A model generated the notes under the pieces. The model searched no databases and was not told the DNA's origin. It saw only the letters and a program-made list of their open reading frames with translations. The translations under genes were made by a program, and so were the position numbers. 64,000 nucleotides of DNA from an uncultured Pelagibacteraceae bacterium (lineage in GTDB: Bacteria > Pseudomonadota > Alphaproteobacteria > Pelagibacterales > Pelagibacteraceae), in NCBI GenBank assembly GCA_902596785.1, contig CACJVG010000002.1:1-64000 (forward strand). The letters run 5' to 3'. Positions 31,786 through 40,562 of the stretch are shown in pieces. The first letter of the stretch is position 1, and every line of letters begins with the position of its first letter.

Positions 31786-32284
31786 AAATTTTTACAATTT
31801 TATTTACTATTTCACTTTTAGTAAGATTATCACACTTTATCTCAAATAAAGCTTTAGAATAAATGTTAGATCGTTTCTTAATTAAATCAATTAACTCAGC
31901 ATCGGTTGCATTAATCGCTAATGGTCTTTTTTTACTGTTTTTAATTCTATTTAACAATGTTTTATCATCCCAATTTAGCCAAAAAGATAAATGATTTTTT
32001 AAAATTTCTTTTCTAATATTGTTATTTGTAAAAGCCCCCCCACCAAGTGAAATCACAGTAGAGTTTAATTTAAGTTTTTTTAAAGTTGTTTGTTCCTCAA
32101 TATTTCTAAAATAATTCTCACCCTTAACTTCAAAGATTTTTTTTATTGTAATGTTTAAATTTTTTTCAATTTCTTTATCGATATCTACAAATTTTAATTT
32201 TAATTTCTTAGCTACTAAGGATCCAATAGAGGTCTTACCAGAACCCATCATCCCCAAAAAAACAAGATTTTCTTTTGATTTCAT
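31772..32284 (-). CDS. aroK: Shikimate kinase
   Basis: Phosphorylates shikimate at the 3-hydroxyl. The P-loop is GMMGSGKTSIG, the shikimate-binding DID motif is in VDIDKEIE, and the conserved loop is LGGGAF. An upstream in-frame ATG at 32347 would add 21 residues and collide with the divergent gene at 32342. I choose ATG 32284 (MKSKENLVFLG), giving 170 residues, normal for AroK. Confidence 0.93.
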   Translation of the reverse strand: MKSKENLVFLGMMGSGKTSIGSLVAKKLKLKFVDIDKEIEKNLNITIKKIFEVKGENYFRNIEEQTTLKKLKLNSTVISLGGGAFTNNNIRKEILKNHLSFWLNWDDKTLLNRIKNSKKRPLAINATDAELIDLIKKRSNIYSKALFEIKCDNLTKSEIVNKIVKIYETN

Positions 32285-32341
32285 AAGTTTCTTTATTGAA
32301 AAAACATAAATATGTCTTAATTTGAAATTATCTAAAAGTAT

Positions 32342-32524
32342 ATGCAATTCATTAAAAACACAAGTTCAGGCAAAGCAAGTATCATAGGACTTGTGATTAA
32401 ATCTATAATCGGATTAGGGGTTATTTTAGGTATTATTTTTTTTCTAAGTACAATTGATTTTCCTGCACCTAAAAAAGAAATTGAAAAAATTATTCCAAAT
32501 GAAAATTTTAAAATTGTTAAATAA
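32342..32524 (+). CDS. Small single-pass membrane protein, function unknown
   Basis: A 60-residue protein with one strong transmembrane helix (about 15-42: SIIGLVIKSIIGLGVILGII) flanked by a short basic N-terminus and a Lys/Glu-rich C-terminus, so probably an inner-membrane anchor with a small soluble tail. It overlaps the following secreted protein gene by 26 bases in another frame, which argues that the two are translated together. I recognise no family. Confidence 0.6.
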   Translation: MQFIKNTSSGKASIIGLVIKSIIGLGVILGIIFFLSTIDFPAPKKEIEKIIPNENFKIVK

Positions 32525-34262
32525 GAAAATTCTTTTAATTAAATTAGTTTGTCTTATTTTTTTTACACCTGCGTTTGCTGAAGAGAAACCGATTGATATT
32601 TGGAATATAGAAAAAAAAGATAATCAAGCTATTTCAGAAACAAATATTTCAAGTGAAAATTCAAGCAGTACTATTCAGAATAGTGTTTATGAACTACAAA
32701 CAAATAAACAAACAGATACTATTAAACTTGAGAAAGAATTTTCATCAAAAGAAATTAAAATTGTTGGACTATATGATCCTAGTGAATACGGTTTGAGTAT
32801 GGATATGTGGTCAAATTCTGATGGAACTAAATTAAAAAATTTATTTCAGAATATTAATAAGTTTAATCTTTCAGAGGATGCATCTGATATAATGCACATA
32901 TCTTTATTAACCAACGCTTATTCTCCAACTCAGAATATTACTGAGAAAGAATTTATGAACTTCAAATCTGATTGGTTAATAAAAGATGCAAACTTAGAAT
33001 TAATAGAAGAATATTTAATTAAAAACCAAATAATAAATTTGCATCCAAATTTAACAAGATATTTGGTAGATACTTATTTATCAGAATCAAACGTAAAAAA
33101 ATCATGTGAGATTTTTTCTAAAAATTCTGAACCCATTCAAGATGAATATTTATCAAAATTTAATTTATATTGTTTAATCAATTATGGAAAAAATGAAGAA
33201 GCACAACTAATCTTAGATTTAAAAAAAGAGTTAGGTTTTGAAGATAGTTATTACGAAAACAAAATAAATTATTTATTTGGATATTTAGATGAGGCAGATA
33301 AAGAAATATCAATAAATTCAATTTTAGATTTTCATTTGGCTCATAGAACTAACCCTGAGTTTTCTTATGAACCAAGCGAAGATACACCTAAAATAATTTG
33401 GAAATATCTTTCAGCTGCTAATTTACTTTTTAAAATTCAAGATATAGAGATTACGGATGTAGAAAAAATTTCTACAATAGAAAAAGCTGTTAATGATAAA
33501 AATTATTCTGAAGAGGAGTTATTCGAATTTTATAAAAAATTCCAATTTAATATTAATCAATTTTTAAATGCAAAAGAGGCATATAAATCCCTATCTTCAA
33601 TCGAGGGACGCGCTCTTTTATATCAAAGAATTCTTTTAGCTGAAGAACCAAAAATCAAATTAGAATTTATAAAGATATTAAAGGATCTATTTATATCTGA
33701 TGAAATAGGTGATGCCTTTGATTTAGAATTAAAAAAATTTTTAGGTGAAATTAATGTTGAGGATGTGCCTTCAAATTTTACAACATTTTATAATAGCAAT
33801 CTAAACAAGAAAGAGACAGCAGATAAAAAGATTAAATATAATAGTAAAATTTTACATCAATCAAAACTTATAAATTATTTTAATGGGGACTATGCAAAAT
33901 CTAAAATTGAAGAGGATCTAGATAAATTTTTAAAGAAAATTAAAAAAGATAAAAAATATTTTTTATCAAAAAAAGATATAATTTTTATAGAGGCACTTAA
34001 ATCTGATGGAGTTGAAATTTCAAAAAAATATGACAGTCTTTATGAGGTGAAGCAATCAGAAATGCCTGCCGATATTCAAACAATGATAGATAATAATGAG
34101 ATGGGTGCCGCATTGTTGAGAATAATTGAGGTAATTGGACCTGATAAAATTGAAAATATTGATGAAGATACAGTTTATTTTATTATCAATACTTTAAATC
34201 AATTAAATGTTGATTTAATTAGAAACAAACTATTGCTAAAAGTTCTTCCTTTAAAAGTATAA
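32499..34262 (+). CDS. Secreted/periplasmic helical-repeat protein, function unknown
   Basis: A 587-residue protein starting at ATG 32499 with a clear Sec signal peptide (basic start, hydrophobic core, cleavage after TPAFA). The longer frame from 32454 would bury that signal, so I reject it. The mature part is acidic, with a low-complexity Ser/Asn/Gln segment (about 35-75), then mainly helical hairpins of irregular length suggesting an alpha-solenoid. GLSMDMWSNSDGTKLKNLF vaguely recalls a poorly characterised alphaproteobacterial family labelled 'antifreeze glycopeptide polyprotein'. It sits between aroKB (divergent) and def-fmt-truA. Function unknown. Confidence 0.75.
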   Translation: MKILKLLNKKILLIKLVCLIFFTPAFAEEKPIDIWNIEKKDNQAISETNISSENSSSTIQNSVYELQTNKQTDTIKLEKEFSSKEIKIVGLYDPSEYGLSMDMWSNSDGTKLKNLFQNINKFNLSEDASDIMHISLLTNAYSPTQNITEKEFMNFKSDWLIKDANLELIEEYLIKNQIINLHPNLTRYLVDTYLSESNVKKSCEIFSKNSEPIQDEYLSKFNLYCLINYGKNEEAQLILDLKKELGFEDSYYENKINYLFGYLDEADKEISINSILDFHLAHRTNPEFSYEPSEDTPKIIWKYLSAANLLFKIQDIEITDVEKISTIEKAVNDKNYSEEELFEFYKKFQFNINQFLNAKEAYKSLSSIEGRALLYQRILLAEEPKIKLEFIKILKDLFISDEIGDAFDLELKKFLGEINVEDVPSNFTTFYNSNLNKKETADKKIKYNSKILHQSKLINYFNGDYAKSKIEEDLDKFLKKIKKDKKYFLSKKDIIFIEALKSDGVEISKKYDSLYEVKQSEMPADIQTMIDNNEMGAALLRIIEVIGPDKIENIDEDTVYFIINTLNQLNVDLIRNKLLLKVLPLKV

Positions 34263-34283
34263 AAATTATAATAAAATCAAGTT

Positions 34284-34802
34284 ATGGCCATCAGAACTAT
34301 AATAACAGAACCTAATAAATTACTTAGGCAAATATCTAAACCAGTCAATAGCGTTGGTAAAGAAGAACAAAAATTGATGGATGATATGCTGGAGACAATG
34401 TATGACGCAAATGGAATTGGTCTCGCGGCCATACAAGTTGGTGTACCAAAGAGAATTATTGTTATGGATATAAGTAAAGATGAGAATAAAAAAGAGCCAA
34501 GATATTTCGTAAATCCAGTTATTAAAAATAAAGATCCAGAAAAAGCAACTTATGAAGAAGGATGTCTTTCTGTACCAAATCAGTTTGCAGAAATTGATAG
34601 ACCTAGTAAGTGTGAAGTAGAATATCTTGATTATGATGGAGAAAAGAAATTGCTAAAGGCCGATGGTCTTCTGGCAACATGTATTCAGCACGAGATGGAC
34701 CATTTAGAGGGAATCCTATTTATTGATTATCTTTCAAAATTAAAAAGGTCAATGATAATTAAAAAATTATCAAAATTAAAATCTACTTCTGTAGAAGCTT
34801 AA
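34284..34802 (+). CDS. def: Peptide deformylase
   Basis: Removes the N-formyl group from new proteins. The 172-residue protein has all three motifs: GIGLAAIQVG, EEGCLSVP (Cys metal ligand) and QHEMDHLEG (HExxH metal ligands and catalytic Glu). It forms an operon with fmt (three bases away) and truA. Confidence 0.97.
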   Translation: MAIRTIITEPNKLLRQISKPVNSVGKEEQKLMDDMLETMYDANGIGLAAIQVGVPKRIIVMDISKDENKKEPRYFVNPVIKNKDPEKATYEEGCLSVPNQFAEIDRPSKCEVEYLDYDGEKKLLKADGLLATCIQHEMDHLEGILFIDYLSKLKRSMIIKKLSKLKSTSVEA

Positions 34803-34805
34803 TCA

Positions 34806-35729
34806 ATGTTAAAAAAAATAGTTTTTATGGGTACTCCCATGTTCGCTGTTCCAATTTTAAAATCACTTTATCAAAATGGATATCCTATTTCTTGTGTTTA
34901 TACACAACCACCTCAAAAATCTAAAAGAGGTCAAAAAATTAACAAGTCACCAATTCAATTAATTTCAGAGACTTTAAATATAGAATTTAGAACACCAAAT
35001 TCATTAAAAGAAAATTTAGATGAATTAGAGTATTTTAAATCTTTAGAGGCAGATTTGGCAATAGTTGTTGCTTATGGTCAAATTATACCAAAGTCATATT
35101 TAAATTTAACTAAAAAAGGATTTATTAATATACATGCATCTATTCTTCCAAAATGGAGAGGCGCTGCTCCTATTCAAAGATCAATTATGAATTTAGATAA
35201 AGAGACAGGAATTAGTATTATGAAAATAGGGGAGGAACTAGATACAGGACCAGTATGTAATGTTTATAAAATTAATATAGAAAATAATTTAAATGCTGAA
35301 GATATTAATAAAAAGTTATCAAGTTTGGCTGCAGAGAAAATTTTAGATAATATAGATGATATATATGAGGATAAAGCAAACTTTATAGAACAAGATCACT
35401 CATCAGCTACATACGCATCAAAAATTCAAAAATTAGATGGGCAGATTAATTGGAAAGAAGATGCTAAAATTATAATTGGTAAAATAAATGGACTTTATCC
35501 AGTTCCAGGCGCTTATTTCATGTTTAACGGTGAGAGATATAAAATATTAAAAGCAGAAATTGGACAAGCACAAGGAAAACCAGGTGAGGTTTTATCTGAC
35601 CATTTAGAAATTTCATGTGGAGATAAAAAATCAATAAAAATTAAAGAAATACAAAGACAAGGAAAAAAGCCTCAAAGTATTGGAGAATTTGTTTTAGGAA
35701 CACAAATTAAAAAGGGTTCATTTTTATAA
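34806..35729 (+). CDS. fmt: Methionyl-tRNA formyltransferase
   Basis: Formylates initiator Met-tRNA using 10-formyl-THF. The 307-residue protein has the N-terminal fold IVFMGTPMFAVPILKSL, the active-site region INIHASILPKWRGAAPIQRS, and a C-terminal OB domain that binds tRNA. The stop shares a base with the truA start (TAATG). It is paired with def, which later removes the same formyl group. Confidence 0.97.
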   Translation: MLKKIVFMGTPMFAVPILKSLYQNGYPISCVYTQPPQKSKRGQKINKSPIQLISETLNIEFRTPNSLKENLDELEYFKSLEADLAIVVAYGQIIPKSYLNLTKKGFINIHASILPKWRGAAPIQRSIMNLDKETGISIMKIGEELDTGPVCNVYKINIENNLNAEDINKKLSSLAAEKILDNIDDIYEDKANFIEQDHSSATYASKIQKLDGQINWKEDAKIIIGKINGLYPVPGAYFMFNGERYKILKAEIGQAQGKPGEVLSDHLEISCGDKKSIKIKEIQRQGKKPQSIGEFVLGTQIKKGSFL

Positions 35730-36469
35730 TGAATAGATACCAAATACTTATTGAATATTTAGGGACAAATTTTAGAGGATGGCAAATTCAAAAAAAGGGC
35801 CAAACAATTCAAGGATTAATTCAAGAAAAATTATCAAAATTATTAAAAGAAAAAATTGTTTTACATGGTCAAGGAAGAACTGATGCAGGGGTTCATGCAT
35901 TTGAGCAATCTGCACACTTCGATTGTAAAATTAAAATAATTGATACAATTAAATTTTTAAAATCCATTAATCATTTTTTAAATTTAAAAGACATTGCAAT
36001 TAAAAATATTAAAAAAAGAAATAATAAATTTCATGCTAGATTTTCAGCAAAACAAAGAATTTATAAATACTTTATTTTTAATCAAATAAGCCAACCAATA
36101 ATTGAAAAAAACAGAGCATGGCATGTTCGTAAGCCTTTAGATTTAGAATTAATGAAAAAGGGTGCAAAAAAGTTATTAGGAACCCATGATTATTCAACTT
36201 TTAGATCATCAAGTTGTCATGCAAAAAGTCCAATTAAAACTTTAAAATCAATAAATATTAAATCATCAAAAAACAAAATTGAATTTCAATTTAGTTCTCA
36301 ATCTTTTTTACAACATCAGGTCAGATCTATGGTTGGTTGTTTAAAATATTTGGGGGAAAAGAAATGGGATTTGAAAACTTTTGAAAAGAGATTTAAGTCA
36401 AAAAAAAGAACACTGTGTGCTCCTCCTGCACCACCAAGTGGTTTATTTTTATTTAGAGTTCTTTATTAA
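35729..36469 (+). CDS. truA: tRNA pseudouridine(38-40) synthase
   Basis: Makes pseudouridine at positions 38-40 of tRNA anticodon stems. The 246-residue protein has the catalytic Asp D52 in GQGRTDAGVHA and the C-terminal FLQHQVRSMVG motif. Its 3' end overlaps the convergent SET-domain gene by 21 bases. Confidence 0.96.
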   Translation: MNRYQILIEYLGTNFRGWQIQKKGQTIQGLIQEKLSKLLKEKIVLHGQGRTDAGVHAFEQSAHFDCKIKIIDTIKFLKSINHFLNLKDIAIKNIKKRNNKFHARFSAKQRIYKYFIFNQISQPIIEKNRAWHVRKPLDLELMKKGAKKLLGTHDYSTFRSSSCHAKSPIKTLKSINIKSSKNKIEFQFSSQSFLQHQVRSMVGCLKYLGEKKWDLKTFEKRFKSKKRTLCAPPAPPSGLFLFRVLY

Positions 36470-36940
36470 TTTATTTTTATTGCTCATAGCAAACTTTTTA
36501 TTTATTCGCCATCTAGACTCAGCTCTTACAATATACCCACAACAGTTTTTTGATTTACATTTACAAGGAAATTGTTTGTAGTTTTCATCATAACCAAATC
36601 CATAATCACATGTAAACTCCTCACCTTTTTTAATATCTTTGATTGCTTTGACCCAAATTTTCAATCCCTTTCCATCGTAATCACAATTATTATCACAAGA
36701 ATGATTAATTAAACCTGCGGTATTCCATGGAAAATCTCCATCTAGATCGTATCTTTTATTTATTGTGAATAAATATATTGGTTTACTATTATCGTACTTA
36801 TCAGAATCTTGTGTTTGTTTTTTAGTTATAAGTTTTCCAACATAGTCTATTATTTTTGTTCCCTCTTTAATGTCACGAGTTGCATAAAGCCCTCTTCCTT
36901 TATTATCAATGCCAGATTTTTTTATTTTATATAACTTCAT
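36449..36940 (-). CDS. SET-domain protein-lysine methyltransferase
   Basis: A 163-residue, nearly minimal SET domain with GRGLYATRDIKEG at the SAM pocket, GLINHSCDNNC (NHS/C catalytic core, residues 79-82) and GEEFTCDYGFGY (catalytic Tyr Y113). A post-SET zinc site follows with C126-x-C128-x4-C133. SET proteins methylate lysines using SAM; bacterial targets are mostly unknown and may be ribosomal or DNA-binding proteins. It lies next to an HDAC-family gene (34 bp) on the same strand. All key residues are present, so an active enzyme is expected. Confidence 0.85.
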   Translation of the reverse strand: MKLYKIKKSGIDNKGRGLYATRDIKEGTKIIDYVGKLITKKQTQDSDKYDNSKPIYLFTINKRYDLDGDFPWNTAGLINHSCDNNCDYDGKGLKIWVKAIKDIKKGEEFTCDYGFGYDENYKQFPCKCKSKNCCGYIVRAESRWRINKKFAMSNKNKLIKNSK

Positions 36941-36973
36941 GAAATTTTTTATTTAGAGTTTTCTTAAGAATTA

Positions 36974-37903
36974 TCAATTAAATTCTAAAAGAGCATCAAC
37001 GTGTCTTTTAGTGCTGTCTCGAAGTGCATTTAGGTCATAACCGCCCTCTAAAATTGAAACAACTTTTCCACTACAAAACTTTTTAGAGGTCTCTAATACT
37101 CTTTTAGTAATAGTAAAATAATCCTCTGTTTTTAAATTAAATTGAGCGAGAGGGTCATCTTCATGGGCGTCAAAACCAGCGCTAATCAATATAAACTCTG
37201 GTCTAAACTCTTCTAATTTTTTTAATACACGGTCAAATACGTTTAAATATTCTTCTGAACTTATACCAGCTGGCAAAGGTATATTAAAGATATTGTTAAA
37301 TTTACCTCTTTCTTTTTCAGAACCAGTTCCTGGGTAGTAGGGATATTGGTGAGTTGATATAAAAAGAACATTTTCATTTTCATAAAAAATATCCTGTGTT
37401 CCATTACCGTGATGTACATCAAAATCTATTATTGCAACTTTTTTATATTTATATTTTTTTAACAAATAATTTGCACCAATACTCACTGAATTTAAAATGC
37501 AAAAACCAGCTGCTTTATTTTGTGAACTATGATGTCCAGGAGGTCGAACACCACAAAATGCATTTTTAAATTCTTTTTTTTCTACTCCATCAATTGCAGC
37601 AATTATTGATCCAACTGCATCGAAAGTTGCATCTTTGCTTCCAGGTGAAATGATTGTATCACCATCAAGTGAAGAAAAACCTTTTTTTGGGAAAGAACTT
37701 TTTACTAAATTTAAATAATTATTTTCATGTGTGGTTAATAGAATATCATCTGAAACCTTAGATGGTTTCTTCCATATAAGATTTTTATTATTAAGTTTTT
37801 TAAAATTTTCTACTATGACTGATACCCTTGCTATTTGTTCTGGATGTCCAGGACCTGTATCATGATTTTGAGATGTATCTGATGTAATTAAACCAGTTTT
37901 CAC
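36974..37903 (-). CDS. Histone-deacetylase-family (class II-like) amidohydrolase
   Basis: A 309-residue zinc deacetylase fold with HDTGPGHPEQIARV at the start, active-site RPPGHHS, zinc ligands in DFDVHHGNGTQD and SAGFDAHEDDPL, and catalytic-tyrosine-equivalent EGGYDLNAL. Bacterial members deacetylate polyamines, acetylated proteins (AcuC-like) or other amides; the substrate cannot be read from sequence. It overlaps dapE by four bases and lies directly upstream of the SET gene in the same transcription unit. Confidence 0.9.
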   Translation of the reverse strand: MKTGLITSDTSQNHDTGPGHPEQIARVSVIVENFKKLNNKNLIWKKPSKVSDDILLTTHENNYLNLVKSSFPKKGFSSLDGDTIISPGSKDATFDAVGSIIAAIDGVEKKEFKNAFCGVRPPGHHSSQNKAAGFCILNSVSIGANYLLKKYKYKKVAIIDFDVHHGNGTQDIFYENENVLFISTHQYPYYPGTGSEKERGKFNNIFNIPLPAGISSEEYLNVFDRVLKKLEEFRPEFILISAGFDAHEDDPLAQFNLKTEDYFTITKRVLETSKKFCSGKVVSILEGGYDLNALRDSTKRHVDALLEFN

Positions 37904-39057
37904 TTAAAGTAATTATCTAAGATTTTAGTATAAATTAAAGTTAATCTTTTTAAATCAGATAGTGACACACATTCTCCTACTTTATGCATAGTTTTTCCTA
38001 CTAATCCAAATTCTAAACATGGAGCTATTTTTCTTATGAATCTAGCATCCGATGTACCACCAGTTGTAGATAATTTAGGTTTAATTTTTGTAATTCTCTT
38101 AATTGTATTTTGTATCATAAATGTAGTTTTGTTAGGTTTAGTTAAAAAAGCCTCACCAGAAACACTATATTCAATTTTATATTTTGATTTATTTTTATTA
38201 CAAATTTGTTTTATTATTTTATTAATTTTATTCTTTAATTTGTAAGATGTATGTTTGTTATTAAATCTAATATTAAAAGAAGCACCAGCTAATCCCGGAA
38301 TTACATTATCAGCTGAATTATCAATGTTAATTTTTGTTATTTCTAAATTTGTAGGTTGAAAATCTTTTGTTCCTTTATCAAATTTAATTTCTTTTAACTC
38401 TTTTAGTATTTGGACTAAAGCTGTTGATGGATTGTTAGCTCTATTTGGGTAAGCGACATGACCTTGAATACCAATGACAGACAATTTTCCAGTCATACTA
38501 CCTCTACGACCAATTTTTATCATTTCTCCTAATTTATTTGGATTTGTAGGTTCTCCTACTAAGCAAAAATCTATTTTTTCTTTTCTTTTTCTCAAATACT
38601 CAACAACTTTTTTTGTTCCATTAATTGCAATTCCTTCTTCGTCCCCAGTAATTAGAAGGCTAATAGACCCATCAAATTTTTTATTTATTTTAGAAAAATT
38701 ACTTACCGCAGTAACAAATGCAGCTATTGAGCTTTTCATATCATTTGCACCTCTGCCAATTAGGTATCCTTTCTTAACAGCAGGTTTGAATGGATTAACA
38801 GTCCAATCATTCAAATTACCGGGTGGTACTACATCTAAATGACCTGCATAGCAAAAATTTGGACTTGCGGTACCAAGTCTTGCGTAAAGATTTTTTACAG
38901 GATAACTATTTTTATCTTTAAACTCGAGAATTTTAGTTTTAAAGCCAATTTTTTTTAATTTTTTTTCTAAAAATTTAATAACACCAGCATCAGTTTTTGT
39001 AACAGATGGAAACCTAATTAGCTCTTTAGCTAATTGTAATTCATTTATTGTTGGCAT
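37900..39057 (-). CDS. dapE: Succinyl-diaminopimelate desuccinylase
   Basis: Hydrolyses N-succinyl-LL-DAP in the lysine/meso-DAP pathway. The 385-residue M20 metallopeptidase has zinc-site motifs CYAGHLDVVPPGN, GRGANDMKS and the catalytic TGDEEG, plus a dimerisation domain and the final metal-ligand region LVGKTMHKVGE. It follows dapD by one base and so forms the dapD-dapE pair. Confidence 0.94.
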   Translation of the reverse strand: MPTINELQLAKELIRFPSVTKTDAGVIKFLEKKLKKIGFKTKILEFKDKNSYPVKNLYARLGTASPNFCYAGHLDVVPPGNLNDWTVNPFKPAVKKGYLIGRGANDMKSSIAAFVTAVSNFSKINKKFDGSISLLITGDEEGIAINGTKKVVEYLRKRKEKIDFCLVGEPTNPNKLGEMIKIGRRGSMTGKLSVIGIQGHVAYPNRANNPSTALVQILKELKEIKFDKGTKDFQPTNLEITKINIDNSADNVIPGLAGASFNIRFNNKHTSYKLKNKINKIIKQICNKNKSKYKIEYSVSGEAFLTKPNKTTFMIQNTIKRITKIKPKLSTTGGTSDARFIRKIAPCLEFGLVGKTMHKVGECVSLSDLKRLTLIYTKILDNYFK

Positions 39058-39058
39058 T

Positions 39059-39886
39059 TTAATCTCTTAGAAGATCGTTAACTGATGTTTTAGATCTCGT
39101 TTTTTCATCAACTTGTTTAATTATTACTGCACAATACAAAGATGGCGCTTGTGGATTGTTTTTATCTGGTAAAGATCCTGGAACTACCACTGAATAAGGT
39201 GGAATTTTTCCATAAGTTACTTCACCAGTTTTTCTATTAACAATTTTTGTTGATTGTCCAATATACATTCCCATACTAAGAACAGAGCCTTCCCCAACTA
39301 TTACGCCTTCTACTACTTCAGACATTGCTCCTAAGAAAACATTGTCTTCAATAATTGTAGGTAATGCTTGAGCAGGTTCTAATACTCCTCCAACTCCAGT
39401 ACCAGCTGAGATATGACAATTTTTTCCAATCTGACAACAGCTTCCAGCACGACTAAACGTATCCATCATCGTCCCTTCATCAATATAAGCACCAATATTT
39501 ACATAACATGGCATTAAAACCGCATTTTTTCCTACAAATGATCCTTTTCTTACAGGTGAATTAGGTACCATTCTAAAACCAGCTTTTTCATGATCTTCTT
39601 TTGTCCATCCAGCTGTTTTTCCTTTAAGTAAATGAGCTTTGTCATACCAGCTACTGTATGGACCATTTAAATTTTCCATTGGGTACATTCTAAAGCTTAA
39701 CATGATAGCTTTTTTTAGATGTTGATGTGTAACCCATTCACCATTGATCTTTTCAGCTACTCTTGCTTTTCCACTGTCTAAATCATCAATAATTTGATTA
39801 ACAGCATCCTTTAAAGATTTATCTGAATTTTGACTTACTTGGTCTTTATTTTCCCAAGCTTCATTTATAATTTTCTCAATACTCAT
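39059..39886 (-). CDS. dapD: 2,3,4,5-tetrahydropyridine-2,6-dicarboxylate N-succinyltransferase
   Basis: Succinylates tetrahydrodipicolinate using succinyl-CoA. The 275-residue protein has the left-handed beta-helix hexapeptide region (about 105-225) and signatures GWTKEDHEKAGFRMVPNSPV and GAYIDEGTMMDTFSRAGSC. It marks the succinylase branch of DAP synthesis. Confidence 0.96.
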   Translation of the reverse strand: MSIEKIINEAWENKDQVSQNSDKSLKDAVNQIIDDLDSGKARVAEKINGEWVTHQHLKKAIMLSFRMYPMENLNGPYSSWYDKAHLLKGKTAGWTKEDHEKAGFRMVPNSPVRKGSFVGKNAVLMPCYVNIGAYIDEGTMMDTFSRAGSCCQIGKNCHISAGTGVGGVLEPAQALPTIIEDNVFLGAMSEVVEGVIVGEGSVLSMGMYIGQSTKIVNRKTGEVTYGKIPPYSVVVPGSLPDKNNPQAPSLYCAVIIKQVDEKTRSKTSVNDLLRD

Positions 39887-39890
39887 AGTT

Positions 39891-40562
39891 TTATGAGTTT
39901 TTTAATAACCTTATTTCTTTTAAAAATAAAGAAAGATTTTCAATTTTGTAATCAATATACTCTTCATCAGACTCTTTTTTCCCCCAGTATTCATCATTGA
40001 TTAACCAAACTGTTTTTGCTCCTCTTTCTTTTCCAATAGATAAGTTTTTTGCGATATCTTCAATATAAAGTGTCTCAGTTGGATCAATTTGAAATTTTTT
40101 GACCATAAGATCAAATGCTTTTGCCTCAGGTTTTGGACTGTACTCAGCATCAACAATATCAAATACACCGTCAAATTGATCATCAATTCCTAAGTGAGTA
40201 GTAATATTTTTAACATGTTCTTTACTGCCATTTGTAAAGACAAATTTGTTCAGATTAATATTTTCAAGCTCATTCCTTAAACCAGTATCTTTTTCTAAAA
40301 AATCTAAATTAATATCATGCACATAGTCTAAAAATTCTCTTGGAGGTATATCGTGATGTATCATTAAACCATTAAGACTAGTGTTATATTTATGAAAATA
40401 ATTTGTTTGTAATTCTTTTGCCTCTTTTAAATCTACATTTAATTTATTCGAAATATATTGAGTCATTTTTTTACTTACCTGACCAAATACTCCTTCAAGA
40501 TCACTATAGAGTACCCCATCACAATCAAATAATATGTTTTTGATATTCTTTAATTCTTTCAT
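39891..40562 (-). CDS. HAD-superfamily hydrolase, pyrimidine 5'-nucleotidase type
   Basis: A 223-residue HAD phosphatase. Motif I is LFDCDGVLY, motif II FTNGSKEHV, motif III lysine in YSPKPEAKAF and motif IV YIEDIAKNL, with a helical cap inserted after motif I. Proteins of this type next to dapD/argB in alphaproteobacteria are usually labelled pyrimidine 5'-nucleotidase, related to yeast Sdt1. The exact substrate is inference. It overlaps the argB 3' end by four bases. Confidence 0.82.
   Translation of the reverse strand: MKELKNIKNILFDCDGVLYSDLEGVFGQVSKKMTQYISNKLNVDLKEAKELQTNYFHKYNTSLNGLMIHHDIPPREFLDYVHDINLDFLEKDTGLRNELENINLNKFVFTNGSKEHVKNITTHLGIDDQFDGVFDIVDAEYSPKPEAKAFDLMVKKFQIDPTETLYIEDIAKNLSIGKERGAKTVWLINDEYWGKKESDEEYIDYKIENLSLFLKEIRLLKNS

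Noticed and set aside
31415..31849. 144-codon plus-strand frame across aroB/aroK
   Set aside because: Antisense to two well-identified genes; Phe/Leu-rich shadow.
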